Shown here: positions 8,309 to 16,637 of the stretch, in pieces | Layout: each line of letters opens with the position of its first letter | Numbering within the stretch: the stretch's first letter is position 1 | NCBI GenBank assembly: GCA_002319075.1 | Contig: NVQB01000001.1 | Coordinates: 806,001-870,000, forward strand | Direction of reading: 5' to 3' | DNA length: 64,000 nt | Source: Sphingobacteriaceae bacterium | Lineage (GTDB): Bacteria > Bacteroidota > Bacteroidia > B-17B0 > Aurantibacillaceae | Notes under the pieces: generated by a model | The model's input: the letters and a program-made list of their open reading frames with translations, nothing else | Database searches by the model: none | Told to the model about the DNA's origin: nothing | Made by a program: the position numbers and the translations under genes

Positions 8309-8560
8309 TCATGTTAAGGCTAATTTGAGATTTTCCAGATATTTGGTTTTCCAGGCTTTGTGTCGACAAGTAGACGAACAGTAAAGTGAATCGTTCCTTT
8401 TTGCAGTATAAGATTTGTCACACAGAAAACAAGTTACCTGGTAAGAAACGTAGTGTCTTCTCCGCCAACCTTTGTTGCGGCAAGATGGTGAACAATACAT
8501 GGCATCGTTACGGTTGGCTTTGAAAGTATCACCACATATGGTACAGTTTAATTCATGCAT
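8309..8560 (-). CDS. Small protein with two tandem zinc-ribbon-like repeats
   Basis: The 83-residue protein consists almost wholly of two copies of a C-x2-C-x13-C-x3-C module: residues 6-35 (CTICGDTFKANRNDAMYCSPSCRNKGW) and 44-73 (CFLCDKSYTAKRNDSLYCSSTCRHKAW). Each copy ends in basic residues, suggesting zinc-bound, nucleic-acid-contacting fingers. Both copies share the KRND/NRNDxxYCSxxCR core, so the gene arose by internal duplication. It lies upstream of the recombinase on the same strand, about 280 bases away, within the probable mobile element. A DNA-binding or regulatory role is inference. Confidence 0.75.
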   Translation of the reverse strand: MHELNCTICGDTFKANRNDAMYCSPSCRNKGWRRRHYVSYQVTCFLCDKSYTAKRNDSLYCSSTCRHKAWKTKYLENLKLALT

Positions 8561-8677
8561 GTTGATTGTGTTTTAAATGTTATTGGCTTTTAGGGCTTAC
8601 TTAGTGTTCAGGTTAAAATCCGTCGTCTCTGGTTTCTGTTTTTCTTTTTTCTACGATGATTTTTTCTTTTTATTTTA

Positions 8678-8797
8678 TTACAGTTCAGGCATGGAGCTTC
8701 CTTTCCACCTTTCGGTAGTTTTTCGCTTTCCTTTTTGTTTCAGGTGAAAGTTTTGGAATCCTTCTTCAAAGGTGTTTTTAAACACGGGCTTCCCCAT
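8678..8797 (-). CDS. Possible short ORF or gene remnant
   Basis: A 39-codon frame from an ATG at 8797 gives a basic peptide (MGKPVFKNTFEEGFQNFHLK and on to KGSSMPEL). The same frame stays open upstream to 8845 and encodes a cysteine cluster CKSCTKGGCSDCKCEG, but no start codon lies there before a TGA at 8846-8848. Composition (Cys spacing, charged residues) looks protein-like rather than random. It is either a tiny gene or the frameshifted end of a larger one from the mobile element. Confidence is low. Confidence 0.3.
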   Translation of the reverse strand: MGKPVFKNTFEEGFQNFHLKQKGKRKTTERWKGSSMPEL

Positions 8798-9299
8798 ACC
8801 TTCACACTTGCAGTCGCTACACCCGCCTTTGGTGCAACTCTTGCATCATAAAACTCCAAACGCATACATTAGTTTGTCGACCAGAATATTTAACGGAAGA
8901 ACTTTTTAAAGCCTATTTACCCATATAAAACTCCAGACACATTTTTAAATGTTACCGACTATTTCTCTTTTGTATAGTTTAGAACGTAATGACAGGACGA
9001 ATTTAACTTGAAAGCTGAAAAAAACCTCGTCGGTACTTTGTAGGTTGCGACAATTTCTAAATTAACCTCGCGTAAAATGAAGGTTTCAGAGCTTTGTTTG
9101 CCTACAAAGATTTTTTTGAGTTACTTTTGTTATAGATATTTTCGCCTCTTTGGTTGGATTATTCCAGAAATATGGAAAAGAAAACAGACTAAATTCGTCA
9201 AATTAAAAGGATGAATTGTTGGGTATAAATGTATTTCTGAAAATACGTGAGCCAATTACTTTTAAGGACTGGATTAGAAAATGTTCTTAAACATAATTC

Positions 9300-9655
9300 T
9301 GACGTTACCCATTTTAGTTTATTTCATTAGCGATTACTTAATAAATGTTTAGTTCAAGATCTGTATTTTTAATTGTGAGTGTCAAACGTTTGTTTCCGGG
9401 GCACTATTTAATTAACGATAATGGAATAAATGTTTAGGTTAAGACTGGCGTTTTTTGTCATTAACAAAACGTTTGTTTCCAGAGCGCTATTTAATTAGTA
9501 ATTACGCAATAAATGTTTAGATTAAGACTGATATTTTTACTCGTCGTTAGCAAACGTTTGTTTCCAGAACCTTATTTAATTAACGATCACGGAATAGATG
9601 TTTAGATTAAGACTAGTGTTTTTACCTGTCATCAACAAACGTTTGTTTTGACGAA
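9300..9655. repeat. Tandem array of about 84-bp repeats with CAAACGTTTG palindromes
   Basis: The core AAACGTTT recurs at 9384, 9467, 9552 and 9637, giving periods of 83, 85 and 85 bp. Each unit carries AACGTTTGTTTCC, then TATTTAATTA, then AATAAATGTTTAG, then TTAAGACT. A further, more diverged unit precedes the first (AATAAATGTTTAG near 9350), and the last is cut short after GTTTGTTTTG. In most copies the core extends to the perfect palindrome CAAACGTTTG. Units differ at many positions, so the array is not recent. The arrangement resembles protein-binding iterons, but no replication or partition gene is seen nearby. Confidence 0.9.
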
Positions 9656-10079
9656 GTAGAAAAAATAGTTACCCAAAAGAAAACGTTTAGTGCTGATCGA
9701 AAGGCATTGGATTATGATCTTTGATCGGGTAACCCTGCCTGTGAATTTTTCCAGGTGGCCGGCTTTCTCCTTATACTCAAGGTTTTTATGCAAAGCGGAC
9801 ATTTCCAATCCGGTACCTGTTTTCCTTACTTTATACTACTCGTTTGTTGGTTAGAATTACTCGGGTAAATTATTTTACCTGTGTAATTTTTACTTGAGTA
9901 ATTCTGATTTTAGTGCGAAAGTAGATTCTTATAAAAGCATAAAAAAGATCTCAAATTACCCGGAGGAAAGCATTTAAATCCTATTCAATCATATTATGGT
10001 AGTGTTAAGCGCCTTATTTGGCGTTGGCATGATCCACTTTGCACCAGGGTAATAGCTATCTTTACCCTAAAAAAAGGCG

Positions 10080-11429
10080 ATGATGCGATACCTTATACCG
10101 ATTCTTTTATATTCCGGCTGCCTGATCAGCCAGACAGATACTTTACCGAAAATCCCTTTCGACGGTATGGACCTTACCTGGATCAACGGGCAAAGTCGTA
10201 TCAGCAATCCCATCCTGGTTTTAAGGGACAAAAAAACGGGCGAAGCGATTATAACAGGAACGGGTTATTTGGATGCGGATTACAATTATAATTTTGCAAA
10301 TCCTATTGATAACACGCACACGATCTCCTCTACAATTGGGCGTCATAACGAGGTGCATATTAACCTGGCCAGTGTTGGCGTCGATGTGGCCTATAAAAAT
10401 ATGATTGGCAGGATACTTCTGCAATATGGAGCTATGCAGCACATTGTACAAGAATTGGACGAAAGCGTAACCCGGGGAAGAAATACCGGCACCGGCAACC
10501 TGAAATTTATACGCGAGGGTGCTGCGGGTTATCATTTTAATAAATGGTACGGCATTAACCTGGAAGCTGGCATTTTTATGAGCTACATGGGCTTAGAGAG
10601 TTATATGGTGCAGGATAACTGGTGTTTTCAGCGCAGCCTTGTGTGTGAGTTTACACCGTTTTACTTTCAGGGTGCGCGTTTGCAAATATATCCTTCGAAA
10701 AAGGTAAAGCAGGAGATCTGGTTATTGAACGGCTGGCAATCCTATAACAGCTTTGGAAATTCCCCAGGTGTAGGGAGTTCTACCTATTGGAGGCCAAATG
10801 ATAATTTACAGTTGGTTGCCAACTTTTATTATGGACACGATACTAAGAATCCCGACACTTTGGGGCATCAGTCAAAACGTGCCCGTTTTCACCATGACAA
10901 CAGTATTGTGCTGAGATATTACAAAAGGCGTGATTCTAAAGGGATTTCTCAAATGGCCTTAAGTCTTAATTCACACTACGGCTTTCAAAATGGTGTTGAT
11001 AAAGGCGACAGCATTACGCCAAAAGATCATTTCATGTATGGCACGTCGCTTTGTAACCGTATCTGGTTTTATAAAAACAAGTGGGCCGTTACGTTACGTG
11101 GCGATGTAGTGTCCAATGGAGGCGCCTACCTTGCCTTCTCCCCTTCGCCAGTTGCACCAAATGGCTATACAGATGAACTGGCTAAAAATCCTTCAAAGCC
11201 TTTAAATATCGCTCAGGGTACTGTCACATTTGATTACATGCCTACAGAGTATACTACTTTTCGTTTGGAATTTGGGTATCGCCAGGCCAATATGCCTTAT
11301 TTTGCCGGACATGGTGGTACAACCTCGCCTTCAGGATGGACAAATGGCCCTACTACCACAATCCCCTGGAGACCTGACCTTCAAAAATCAGACAGCCGGA
11401 TTACCGCGGTCATAAATTTCAGGTTCTGA
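10080..11429 (+). CDS. Outer-membrane beta-barrel porin (BBP2/OmpL-like)
   Basis: A short signal peptide (MMRYLIPILLYSGCLISQ) is followed by a 430-residue all-beta protein. Features match the putative beta-barrel porin-2 family: an early GYLDADYNYNF strand, GRHNEVHINLASVGVDVAY, repeated amphipathic strands with aromatic girdles, and the C-terminal strand SRITAVINFRF ending in Phe, the outer-membrane insertion signal. It would form a passive channel; the solute is unknown. An ATG at 10083 is an alternative start. Its stop codon TGA directly abuts a dehydrogenase remnant, so the 3' flank is a rearrangement junction. Confidence 0.85.
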   Translation: MMRYLIPILLYSGCLISQTDTLPKIPFDGMDLTWINGQSRISNPILVLRDKKTGEAIITGTGYLDADYNYNFANPIDNTHTISSTIGRHNEVHINLASVGVDVAYKNMIGRILLQYGAMQHIVQELDESVTRGRNTGTGNLKFIREGAAGYHFNKWYGINLEAGIFMSYMGLESYMVQDNWCFQRSLVCEFTPFYFQGARLQIYPSKKVKQEIWLLNGWQSYNSFGNSPGVGSSTYWRPNDNLQLVANFYYGHDTKNPDTLGHQSKRARFHHDNSIVLRYYKRRDSKGISQMALSLNSHYGFQNGVDKGDSITPKDHFMYGTSLCNRIWFYKNKWAVTLRGDVVSNGGAYLAFSPSPVAPNGYTDELAKNPSKPLNIAQGTVTFDYMPTEYTTFRLEFGYRQANMPYFAGHGGTTSPSGWTNGPTTTIPWRPDLQKSDSRITAVINFRF

Positions 11430-11775
11430 TATACTCTTTAAGCCTGGTGGTACACTTGTAAGTTATGCTATTGCTTTTGCATTGAACATTAACAAATCGG
11501 CGGTAATGTTGTTACTTGCTTTGAAAGCAAAATTACTTTGGTTGAATTATTTGTCAAATGACCGCAAGGCAGGGTTTTATAATATTTGGTCGGGTAAAGG
11601 AAGTGATAAATTCAGAAGAGAAATAAAAGAAGATTTTGCAGAGTTAATGAAGCTATTGGAAAACGGAATTATTAAGCAGCAAATAGCAGCAAAATTTCCT
11701 TTAGAAAAAATTACCGAAGCAGTGGAATTAGCCGATTCTAGAAACATTTATGGGAAGGCAATACTCATCACATAA
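11428..11775 (+). pseudogene. C-terminal remnant of an MDR-family alcohol dehydrogenase / quinone reductase
   Basis: A frame that opens at the very end of the porin gene encodes ILFKPGGTLVSYAIAF and continues through DFAELMKLLENGIIKQQIA to ITEAVELADSRNIYGKAILIT. That is the end of a medium-chain zinc-type dehydrogenase: the loop after the cofactor domain, then the last helix and strand. The catalytic and NAD(P)-binding parts are gone, as is a start codon; an internal TTG at 11482 is not a credible start. The break is exactly at the porin stop, pointing to a deletion or insertion event. Confidence 0.8.
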
Positions 11776-11908
11776 GTACTTTTTAGTCAAAGTGAAATCT
11801 CTTAAAGAATCATACTGCCAAAAAAATTTAATATTGAGATTGTATTAAAATACGCTGAAAGGTAGTCATATGGCTTAAAATTTGCTACTTTGCGCCACTT
11901 TAGCGTTT

Positions 11909-12256
11909 ATGGAAAATACAATTATCAACCGCAAGCAAATTAGCCTGGAAAAAAATAAAGAAGTAGCTTTTAAGATCCCCTATTTAATTAATCCGTCTGA
12001 ATGTACTTTTCATGTTGAAACGGCCCCAAATTCACTGACTCGGGATTGTATTATTCAGTTTCTATTACGAAGTACAAAAATTGGCGCAGAACGTAAAAAA
12101 GTGGTAGTGTCGATACAGATTAACGAAATGGGAGAAGCAAAGTTATTTAAAGATACAAATATGCAAGGCGATCATATCCTTTTAGGCTGTATTTCAAATG
12201 AAAACATCAACTTTGCTCTGACCATCAGCAAAAAATCCTCAAGTTTGATCCGTTAA
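11909..12256 (+). CDS. Hypothetical protein
   Basis: 115 residues from the ATG at 11909 (an in-frame TTG at 11882 lies in the promoter-like AATTTGCTACTTTG). The protein looks like an all-beta domain: alternating strands such as CTFHVETAPNSL, CIIQFLLRSTKIG, KKVVVSIQINEMGEAKLF and DHILLGCISNENINFALTI. No signal peptide, membrane helix or known motif is seen. It is probably monocistronic; the DUF3050 gene 80 bases downstream has its own -7 box. Function is unknown. Confidence 0.65.
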   Translation: MENTIINRKQISLEKNKEVAFKIPYLINPSECTFHVETAPNSLTRDCIIQFLLRSTKIGAERKKVVVSIQINEMGEAKLFKDTNMQGDHILLGCISNENINFALTISKKSSSLIR

Positions 12257-12336
12257 ATGGAATTGAGGACAGCGTTGCAGTGAGTACTTCTCTAATTCTC
12301 ACAGTTTTCGTATTTTTGCGGCCTTTAACGAGAAAA

Positions 12337-13119
12337 ATGAACCCCTACTTAGAAAAGCTAAAATCCGAGATTGAGCCCGTAAGAAAACAACTGATTGATC
12401 ACCCGGTCTATTCTGGTATAAGATCTATTGCACATCTAAACGTTTTTATGGAACATCACGTTTACGCGGTATGGGATTTTATGTCCTTATTAAAATCATT
12501 ACAGAGAAATCTTACTTGCGTTGAGCTACCTTGGTTGCCCGTGGGAAGCCCCGAAACAAGATATCTGATAAATGAAATTGTATTAGGGGAAGAGTCCGAT
12601 GTAGATGAGGCAGGAAATCGTGCAAATCACTTTGAATTATACTTAAGAGCAATGGAACAAAGCGGTTGTAATATGAGTACGATTCATGCGTTCATCAAAA
12701 GCATTAGCAAGAAAATCCCGCTCACAGAAAGTATTTCTATTGCAAATGTTCCGAGTGAAGCGGGAGAATTTATTCGTAACACCTTTTCGGTTGTAAATGC
12801 TAATATCCCACACATTCAAGCGGCTGTTTTTACGTTTGGAAGGGAGGATCTTATTCCCGGAATGTTTGTCAGTTTTGTCAACGAACTGAATAAACAAACA
12901 GATAATAAAATGAGTATTCTTAAATATTATCTTGAAAGACATATTGAAGTTGATGGAGAACACCATTCGCATTTGGCGTATCAAATGACAGAGGAACTTT
13001 GCGGTACTGATTTAAAAAAATGGGAAGAGGCAACAGCAGCGGCTAAAAATGCTTTGTACCAGCGTATTAAATTATGGGACTTTATTCTGCATAGAATTAA
13101 AGTTTCTGTAACAGTATAA
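12337..13119 (+). CDS. DUF3050 family protein (heme-oxygenase-like fold)
   Basis: A 260-residue protein of the DUF3050 family, which is related to TenA/heme-oxygenase helical bundles. Conserved stretches seen: LIDHPVYSGIRSIAHLNVFMEHHVYAVWDFMSLLKSLQ, then WLPVGSPETRYLINEIVLGEESD, AVFTFGREDLIPGMF, and YLERHIEVDGEHHSHLAYQM, whose His/Glu residues could bind a metal. The ATG at 12337 is chosen because TATTTTTG at 12311-12318 is a good -7 box; an upstream in-frame start at 12280 would lie before the promoter. Substrate and reaction are unknown. Confidence 0.88.
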   Translation: MNPYLEKLKSEIEPVRKQLIDHPVYSGIRSIAHLNVFMEHHVYAVWDFMSLLKSLQRNLTCVELPWLPVGSPETRYLINEIVLGEESDVDEAGNRANHFELYLRAMEQSGCNMSTIHAFIKSISKKIPLTESISIANVPSEAGEFIRNTFSVVNANIPHIQAAVFTFGREDLIPGMFVSFVNELNKQTDNKMSILKYYLERHIEVDGEHHSHLAYQMTEELCGTDLKKWEEATAAAKNALYQRIKLWDFILHRIKVSVTV

Positions 13120-13213
13120 AAATAGTGCGATGCGAGATAAGGTTACTTTCGTTAGCATGTGTTATTATTCTGTAATCTTGGCCGGTGTTTCACTAAAACA
13201 CGCTACCTACATC

Positions 13214-14362
13214 CTAATTTAATACAAATTCATAAAAATTATTGTCAAAATCAGGAAATTTCGCAATAAGATCTATATCCTCAGCTAAGTCCTTTATTAG
13301 TGGCAGCCCTAGGCTATTCTTCTTAAGTTTTTCTTTAAAATCAAAACCCTTCCCATTGTCCCCTATTTTTATAACAACTCCCCCATTTTCTGATTTCTTA
13401 ACATCGATTGTAAATAAATAGTTGCTATTGCCTGGATAAGCATATTTGTATGAGTTAATAAATACTTCTGTAATAATTAAGCCGAGGTGCAAAGCACTTT
13501 TTGTTGGCAGATACCAATCTAATTGAACAATCCGAGGAATAATATTGTCGGCAACTTCTGGATGAGACCTTTTAAATTCCATCACCAACTCTTGCGAATA
13601 ATCACAAAGGTTGACTTCGGTATAGTTTTTGGTCTGATACAATAGTTCTTGAATTTTAAGCATTGAGAAAATACGCTGTTCATATTCCTCAAATATGAGT
13701 GCGGGATCAATAGATTTACCTTGATGCTTACCCAATCGCAGCAGACTTATCAGTATAGCAAAATTATTTTTCACCCGGTGGTTTATTTCCTGAATCAACA
13801 GATCTTTTTCCTTTAACGCGCCGTCAAGCTTAGCCTGGGCAGCTCTGCGATAACGAGCCTCCAGATTGGATGCCAGAACCATAGAAACACTAAGCGCAAA
13901 GGTTTGTTCTTCGGGGGTAAATTCACGCTCCTTTGATCCAGTCTTTTCAAAACAAATAACACCTACTAATTGCGCTTCAATCCTTAATGGAATATCCATT
14001 AGGGAAATGATATCGTTTGGTTTCGAGTAAATTTCATTAAACTGTTCTGTCAATTTATTATTGTAAACATTAGGAATCAAAAGGATCTTGTCAGTTTGTA
14101 AAGCCTCAAAATAATCAGGAAACCTTCTTTTTTTAAGGACGCTATCCTTTTTAAAAAATTTAGATCGGTGGTCGTATTCACCAATAGATATTAATGCATC
14201 TTTTTTGGGATTAAACAACCAAACATTTATTCGCTCAATTCTAAGACTATGAACCAGCTTACGACCAAATTCCAACATTAACAAATCAATATCATCCCTA
14301 TCTAAGACATGAATTTTCGAAACATTATCTAGTTCTTCTAAAAGATTAATTGACTCGTTCAA
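13214..14362 (-). CDS. GAF-HisKA_2 sensor histidine kinase
   Basis: A 382-residue soluble kinase. A GAF domain (about 20-175) is followed by a HisKA_2 dimerisation domain with the phospho-acceptor motif EINHRVKNNFAIL (His near 197), and a HATPase_c domain (about 290-380) with EVFINSYKYAYPG, IGDNGKGFDF and SLGLPLIKDLAEDI. This is the kinase class common in Bacteroidota two-component systems with GAF or PAS sensors. No response regulator lies next to it. There is no membrane segment, so the signal is cytoplasmic. It is convergent with the DUF3050 gene and divergent from the small gene at 14550. Confidence 0.9.
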   Translation of the reverse strand: MNESINLLEELDNVSKIHVLDRDDIDLLMLEFGRKLVHSLRIERINVWLFNPKKDALISIGEYDHRSKFFKKDSVLKKRRFPDYFEALQTDKILLIPNVYNNKLTEQFNEIYSKPNDIISLMDIPLRIEAQLVGVICFEKTGSKEREFTPEEQTFALSVSMVLASNLEARYRRAAQAKLDGALKEKDLLIQEINHRVKNNFAILISLLRLGKHQGKSIDPALIFEEYEQRIFSMLKIQELLYQTKNYTEVNLCDYSQELVMEFKRSHPEVADNIIPRIVQLDWYLPTKSALHLGLIITEVFINSYKYAYPGNSNYLFTIDVKKSENGGVVIKIGDNGKGFDFKEKLKKNSLGLPLIKDLAEDIDLIAKFPDFDNNFYEFVLN

Positions 14363-14549
14363 CTTACTAAACTTTTAATAAATATAGTACTTTAGGCGCC
14401 AAAATGAAATAGGTGATTAAAATAGCTTATCCTAGTTGTTTTCTTCGATAGCACACATCTAAGAAGTTGTGATATCGTAATTTCAAACTGAAGAGTTTTT
14501 CTCCTATATTCGCCTGGTTTTTTTTAAGTAACGTTTGTTACCTAAGCTT

Positions 14550-14750
14550 ATGGTCTCAGTAAGAAATATAAGATGGCATAACACCAAAAAGAATAAGCTT
14601 CCAAAAGATGGACAAGAAGTGTCAATTATCGCTGATGGAATAAGTTATATCGCTGTTTACAATGAGGTAGAGCGATGTTTTGCGATAAAGGATTACATGA
14701 ATGCAAAGCTCAGTGTTGAAGGCGTAGTGATTTTTTGGTCTGAGAATTAA
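14550..14750 (+). CDS. Small hypothetical protein
   Basis: 66 residues from the ATG at 14550. The text RWHNTKKNKLPKDGQEVSIIADGISYIAVYNEVERCF resembles the DUF551-like pattern (W-H then LP..GQEV) seen in short phage-borne and accessory proteins, but the match is weak. A box TATATTCG at 14505-14512 fits a variant -7 element. It stands alone between divergent and convergent genes. Function is unknown. Confidence 0.55.
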   Translation: MVSVRNIRWHNTKKNKLPKDGQEVSIIADGISYIAVYNEVERCFAIKDYMNAKLSVEGVVIFWSEN

Positions 14751-14828
14751 CAACTAAATTGAAATTTCCATCTGAAAGACACTTTTTAACTATGATATTA
14801 CCAAGACCATTGTATGAATAATGACTGA

Positions 14829-15554
14829 CTATAAACCAATCTTACCTTCCACCCAATAAGGCTGTGTTATTATATTTCTACTGCTTATTCCTTTCTCTTT
14901 TAAGGCTTTTCTAAAATTCTGAATAGATTTGGCATTCCCCATTAAGTAAAAAACTCCAGTCTTCCATAAAGCCCATACAGATTCATCCAGACTTTCTAAA
15001 GAATGAATCGCATTTTCTGCTTTGTTTGCTGAAATAGGAACGACATCCAACATACATTCTAAATTCATTTCTGAATGGAACGAATCATTATTCACCTCTA
15101 ACACACCAATATAATTTTGTCCGTTTTCGTCTATTGCATTCTTTAAACTTTTAAAGAATCCTATCGTTGTTTCATCGCCAAAAAAGAAATGGTATTTGTA
15201 ATCCTTTTTATAAAAATCAAAGCCTCTTGGTAAACCAATTCGAAGTGTATCGTTTAACTTCAAATTCGCAATATAATGACTGCCCGGGCCATTTCCATGT
15301 AAATGGAAGATTACTTCGCAAATTTCTTCAGAACTATTCCAATAGGATGGTGTATAATTTCTGAAGTTGGTATCATCTACACGTACGACTATGGCCTGAC
15401 CAACTTTAAATTTCACATTTGTAAAATCACCTTTAAATGTAATTTTCTTTATGTACGGATTTATATAGGTAATATCAGAAACAACTACTTGTCGGGATTT
15501 GCCACTAAAAATGCTTTCCATTGCATCGGCTGCCCATTTAGGTACTTTTGGCAT
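14829..15554 (-). CDS. Siderophore-interacting FAD-binding reductase
   Basis: About 241 residues of the siderophore-interacting protein family. FAD-binding motif RNYTPSYW lies near residue 65, followed by FHLHGNGPGSHYIANLKLNDTLRIGLPRG, and a C-terminal NAD(P)H-binding lobe with FFGDETTIGFFKSL, WALWKTGVFYLMGNAKSIQNFRKAL and PYWVEGKIG. Such proteins reduce ferric siderophores in the cytoplasm to release iron, or act as general flavin reductases. The start at 15554 (MPKVPKWAADAM) is preferred to 15587 because a promoter-like GGTATTTTGC lies between them. An AraC regulator is encoded immediately upstream on the same strand. Confidence 0.88.
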   Translation of the reverse strand: MPKVPKWAADAMESIFSGKSRQVVVSDITYINPYIKKITFKGDFTNVKFKVGQAIVVRVDDTNFRNYTPSYWNSSEEICEVIFHLHGNGPGSHYIANLKLNDTLRIGLPRGFDFYKKDYKYHFFFGDETTIGFFKSLKNAIDENGQNYIGVLEVNNDSFHSEMNLECMLDVVPISANKAENAIHSLESLDESVWALWKTGVFYLMGNAKSIQNFRKALKEKGISSRNIITQPYWVEGKIGL

Positions 15555-15629
15555 ATATAATTTATTTTGCCTGCAAAATACCGCCAAAAAAATTAGTTGT
15601 TGATTTGAGAGGTAGAGGATATGATTGGA

Positions 15630-16490
15630 CTATTCACGGAATTTGTTCCTGAATAACAAGGGTGTTTCTTTGGTCAACTTCTTGAATAACCTTGAAAAAT
15701 AAGCATGGTCTTCGAAGCCAAGTGTGAAAGCAACGGTTTTTACATCATCGTTTGTGTAGTATAAATTTCTTTTTGCTTCTAGTAGCATCGCATTCTGTAA
15801 ATAATTTGTTACTGACATACCAGTTGTAGCTTTGACGCTATCATTTAAATGGGAAGTTGTTATGCTTAATTTTTCAGAAAAAAAAGAAGGGAGATTCAGG
15901 AATGAAAATTCAGAAACAAGCTGCTTAAACTTTTGTGTTATTAAATAGGCTTGGTTCTTTGGGCTAACAGATTTCTTTTCGGCATCGACAAAAATTGCTG
16001 TTACTCGATTTATCAAAGCATTAAACAAGCTATGTATTATAAATGTTTTATGTGTATTATTCTCGGCAAATGCCTTATGTAATAATGAAACAGTAGCGAG
16101 TAAACTATTTTTTTCTTTGGCCGGAATTTTTAAATATTGCTGTGAGGTTGTTAAACTTTGAAATGTATTTGCACAATGATCAGGCATTAAAAAGGGTGCG
16201 ATACTAATGAAATAAGCTTCTGCATCAGTACTGATTTTTCCCGCAGAATGAACCTGATAGGGCTTAATCAAAAAAACACCTTTTGATTCAACCGTCATCT
16301 TTTCCATGTCACATTGTATCGTTCCTTTTCCTTTTGTAAGAATTACTAGAACATAATAATCATCACGATGATCCTTTAAAGTATGCAAGTATTTTAAGCT
16401 TTCTTCATAAACTATATTGCTAATATCCAAACCACCAATGGCTCTGGCATTTTGTTTATTAAGCGGAATTTTATGTAAGACTTGCGACAT
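15630..16490 (-). CDS. AraC-family transcriptional regulator
   Basis: 286 residues: an N-terminal cupin-like sensor domain (about 30-130, with KGKGTIQCDMEKMTVESKGVFLIKPYQVHSAG) and a C-terminal AraC double HTH (about 185-285) with LSITTSHLNDSVKATTGMSVTNYL and DVKTVAFTLGFEDHAYFSRLFKKLTKETPLLFR. It lies 75 bases upstream of the siderophore-interacting reductase on the same strand, so control of that gene is likely. Its sequence is not close to the AraC family at 22158-43454. Confidence 0.92.
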   Translation of the reverse strand: MSQVLHKIPLNKQNARAIGGLDISNIVYEESLKYLHTLKDHRDDYYVLVILTKGKGTIQCDMEKMTVESKGVFLIKPYQVHSAGKISTDAEAYFISIAPFLMPDHCANTFQSLTTSQQYLKIPAKEKNSLLATVSLLHKAFAENNTHKTFIIHSLFNALINRVTAIFVDAEKKSVSPKNQAYLITQKFKQLVSEFSFLNLPSFFSEKLSITTSHLNDSVKATTGMSVTNYLQNAMLLEAKRNLYYTNDDVKTVAFTLGFEDHAYFSRLFKKLTKETPLLFRNKFRE

Positions 16491-16637
16491 TATTTATTAT
16501 AATGTAAAAGTAGTGAAATAAGATCTGGCAAAGCGCTCTTTCATCCTTATAGTTTAGGACTTCATTTAACTAAGTTAGTTGTCATTTCTTGGTTAGAATA
16601 AGTAACTTTACTCAATATATTATCTACTCAAAAACAG

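Larger units (their letters stand above)
8561..10079. other. Gene-poor 1.5-kb stretch with tandem repeats
   Basis: No gene of normal length is supported here. Contents: the possible short ORF at 8678-8797; a promoter-like TTG (9098-9100), 21-base spacer and TACTTTTG (9122-9129) with no frame after it; the tandem repeat array at about 9300-9655; and a minus-strand open frame at 9632-9802 (56 codons, starting MSALHKNLEYKEKAGH) that could be the head of a lost gene, since the frame is also open upstream of the ATG. The stretch separates the recombinase genes from the porin and could hold cis-acting sites of the element. Confidence 0.6.

Noticed and set aside
9300-9655. Repeat array considered as CRISPR
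   Set aside because: Units of about 84 bp are conserved along most of their length without unique spacers, and no cas genes are near.
9632-9802. Minus-strand 56-codon frame starting MSALHKNLEYKEKAGH
   Set aside because: It reads into the repeat array and lacks a conserved domain; kept only as a note in the region entry because the frame also continues upstream of the ATG.
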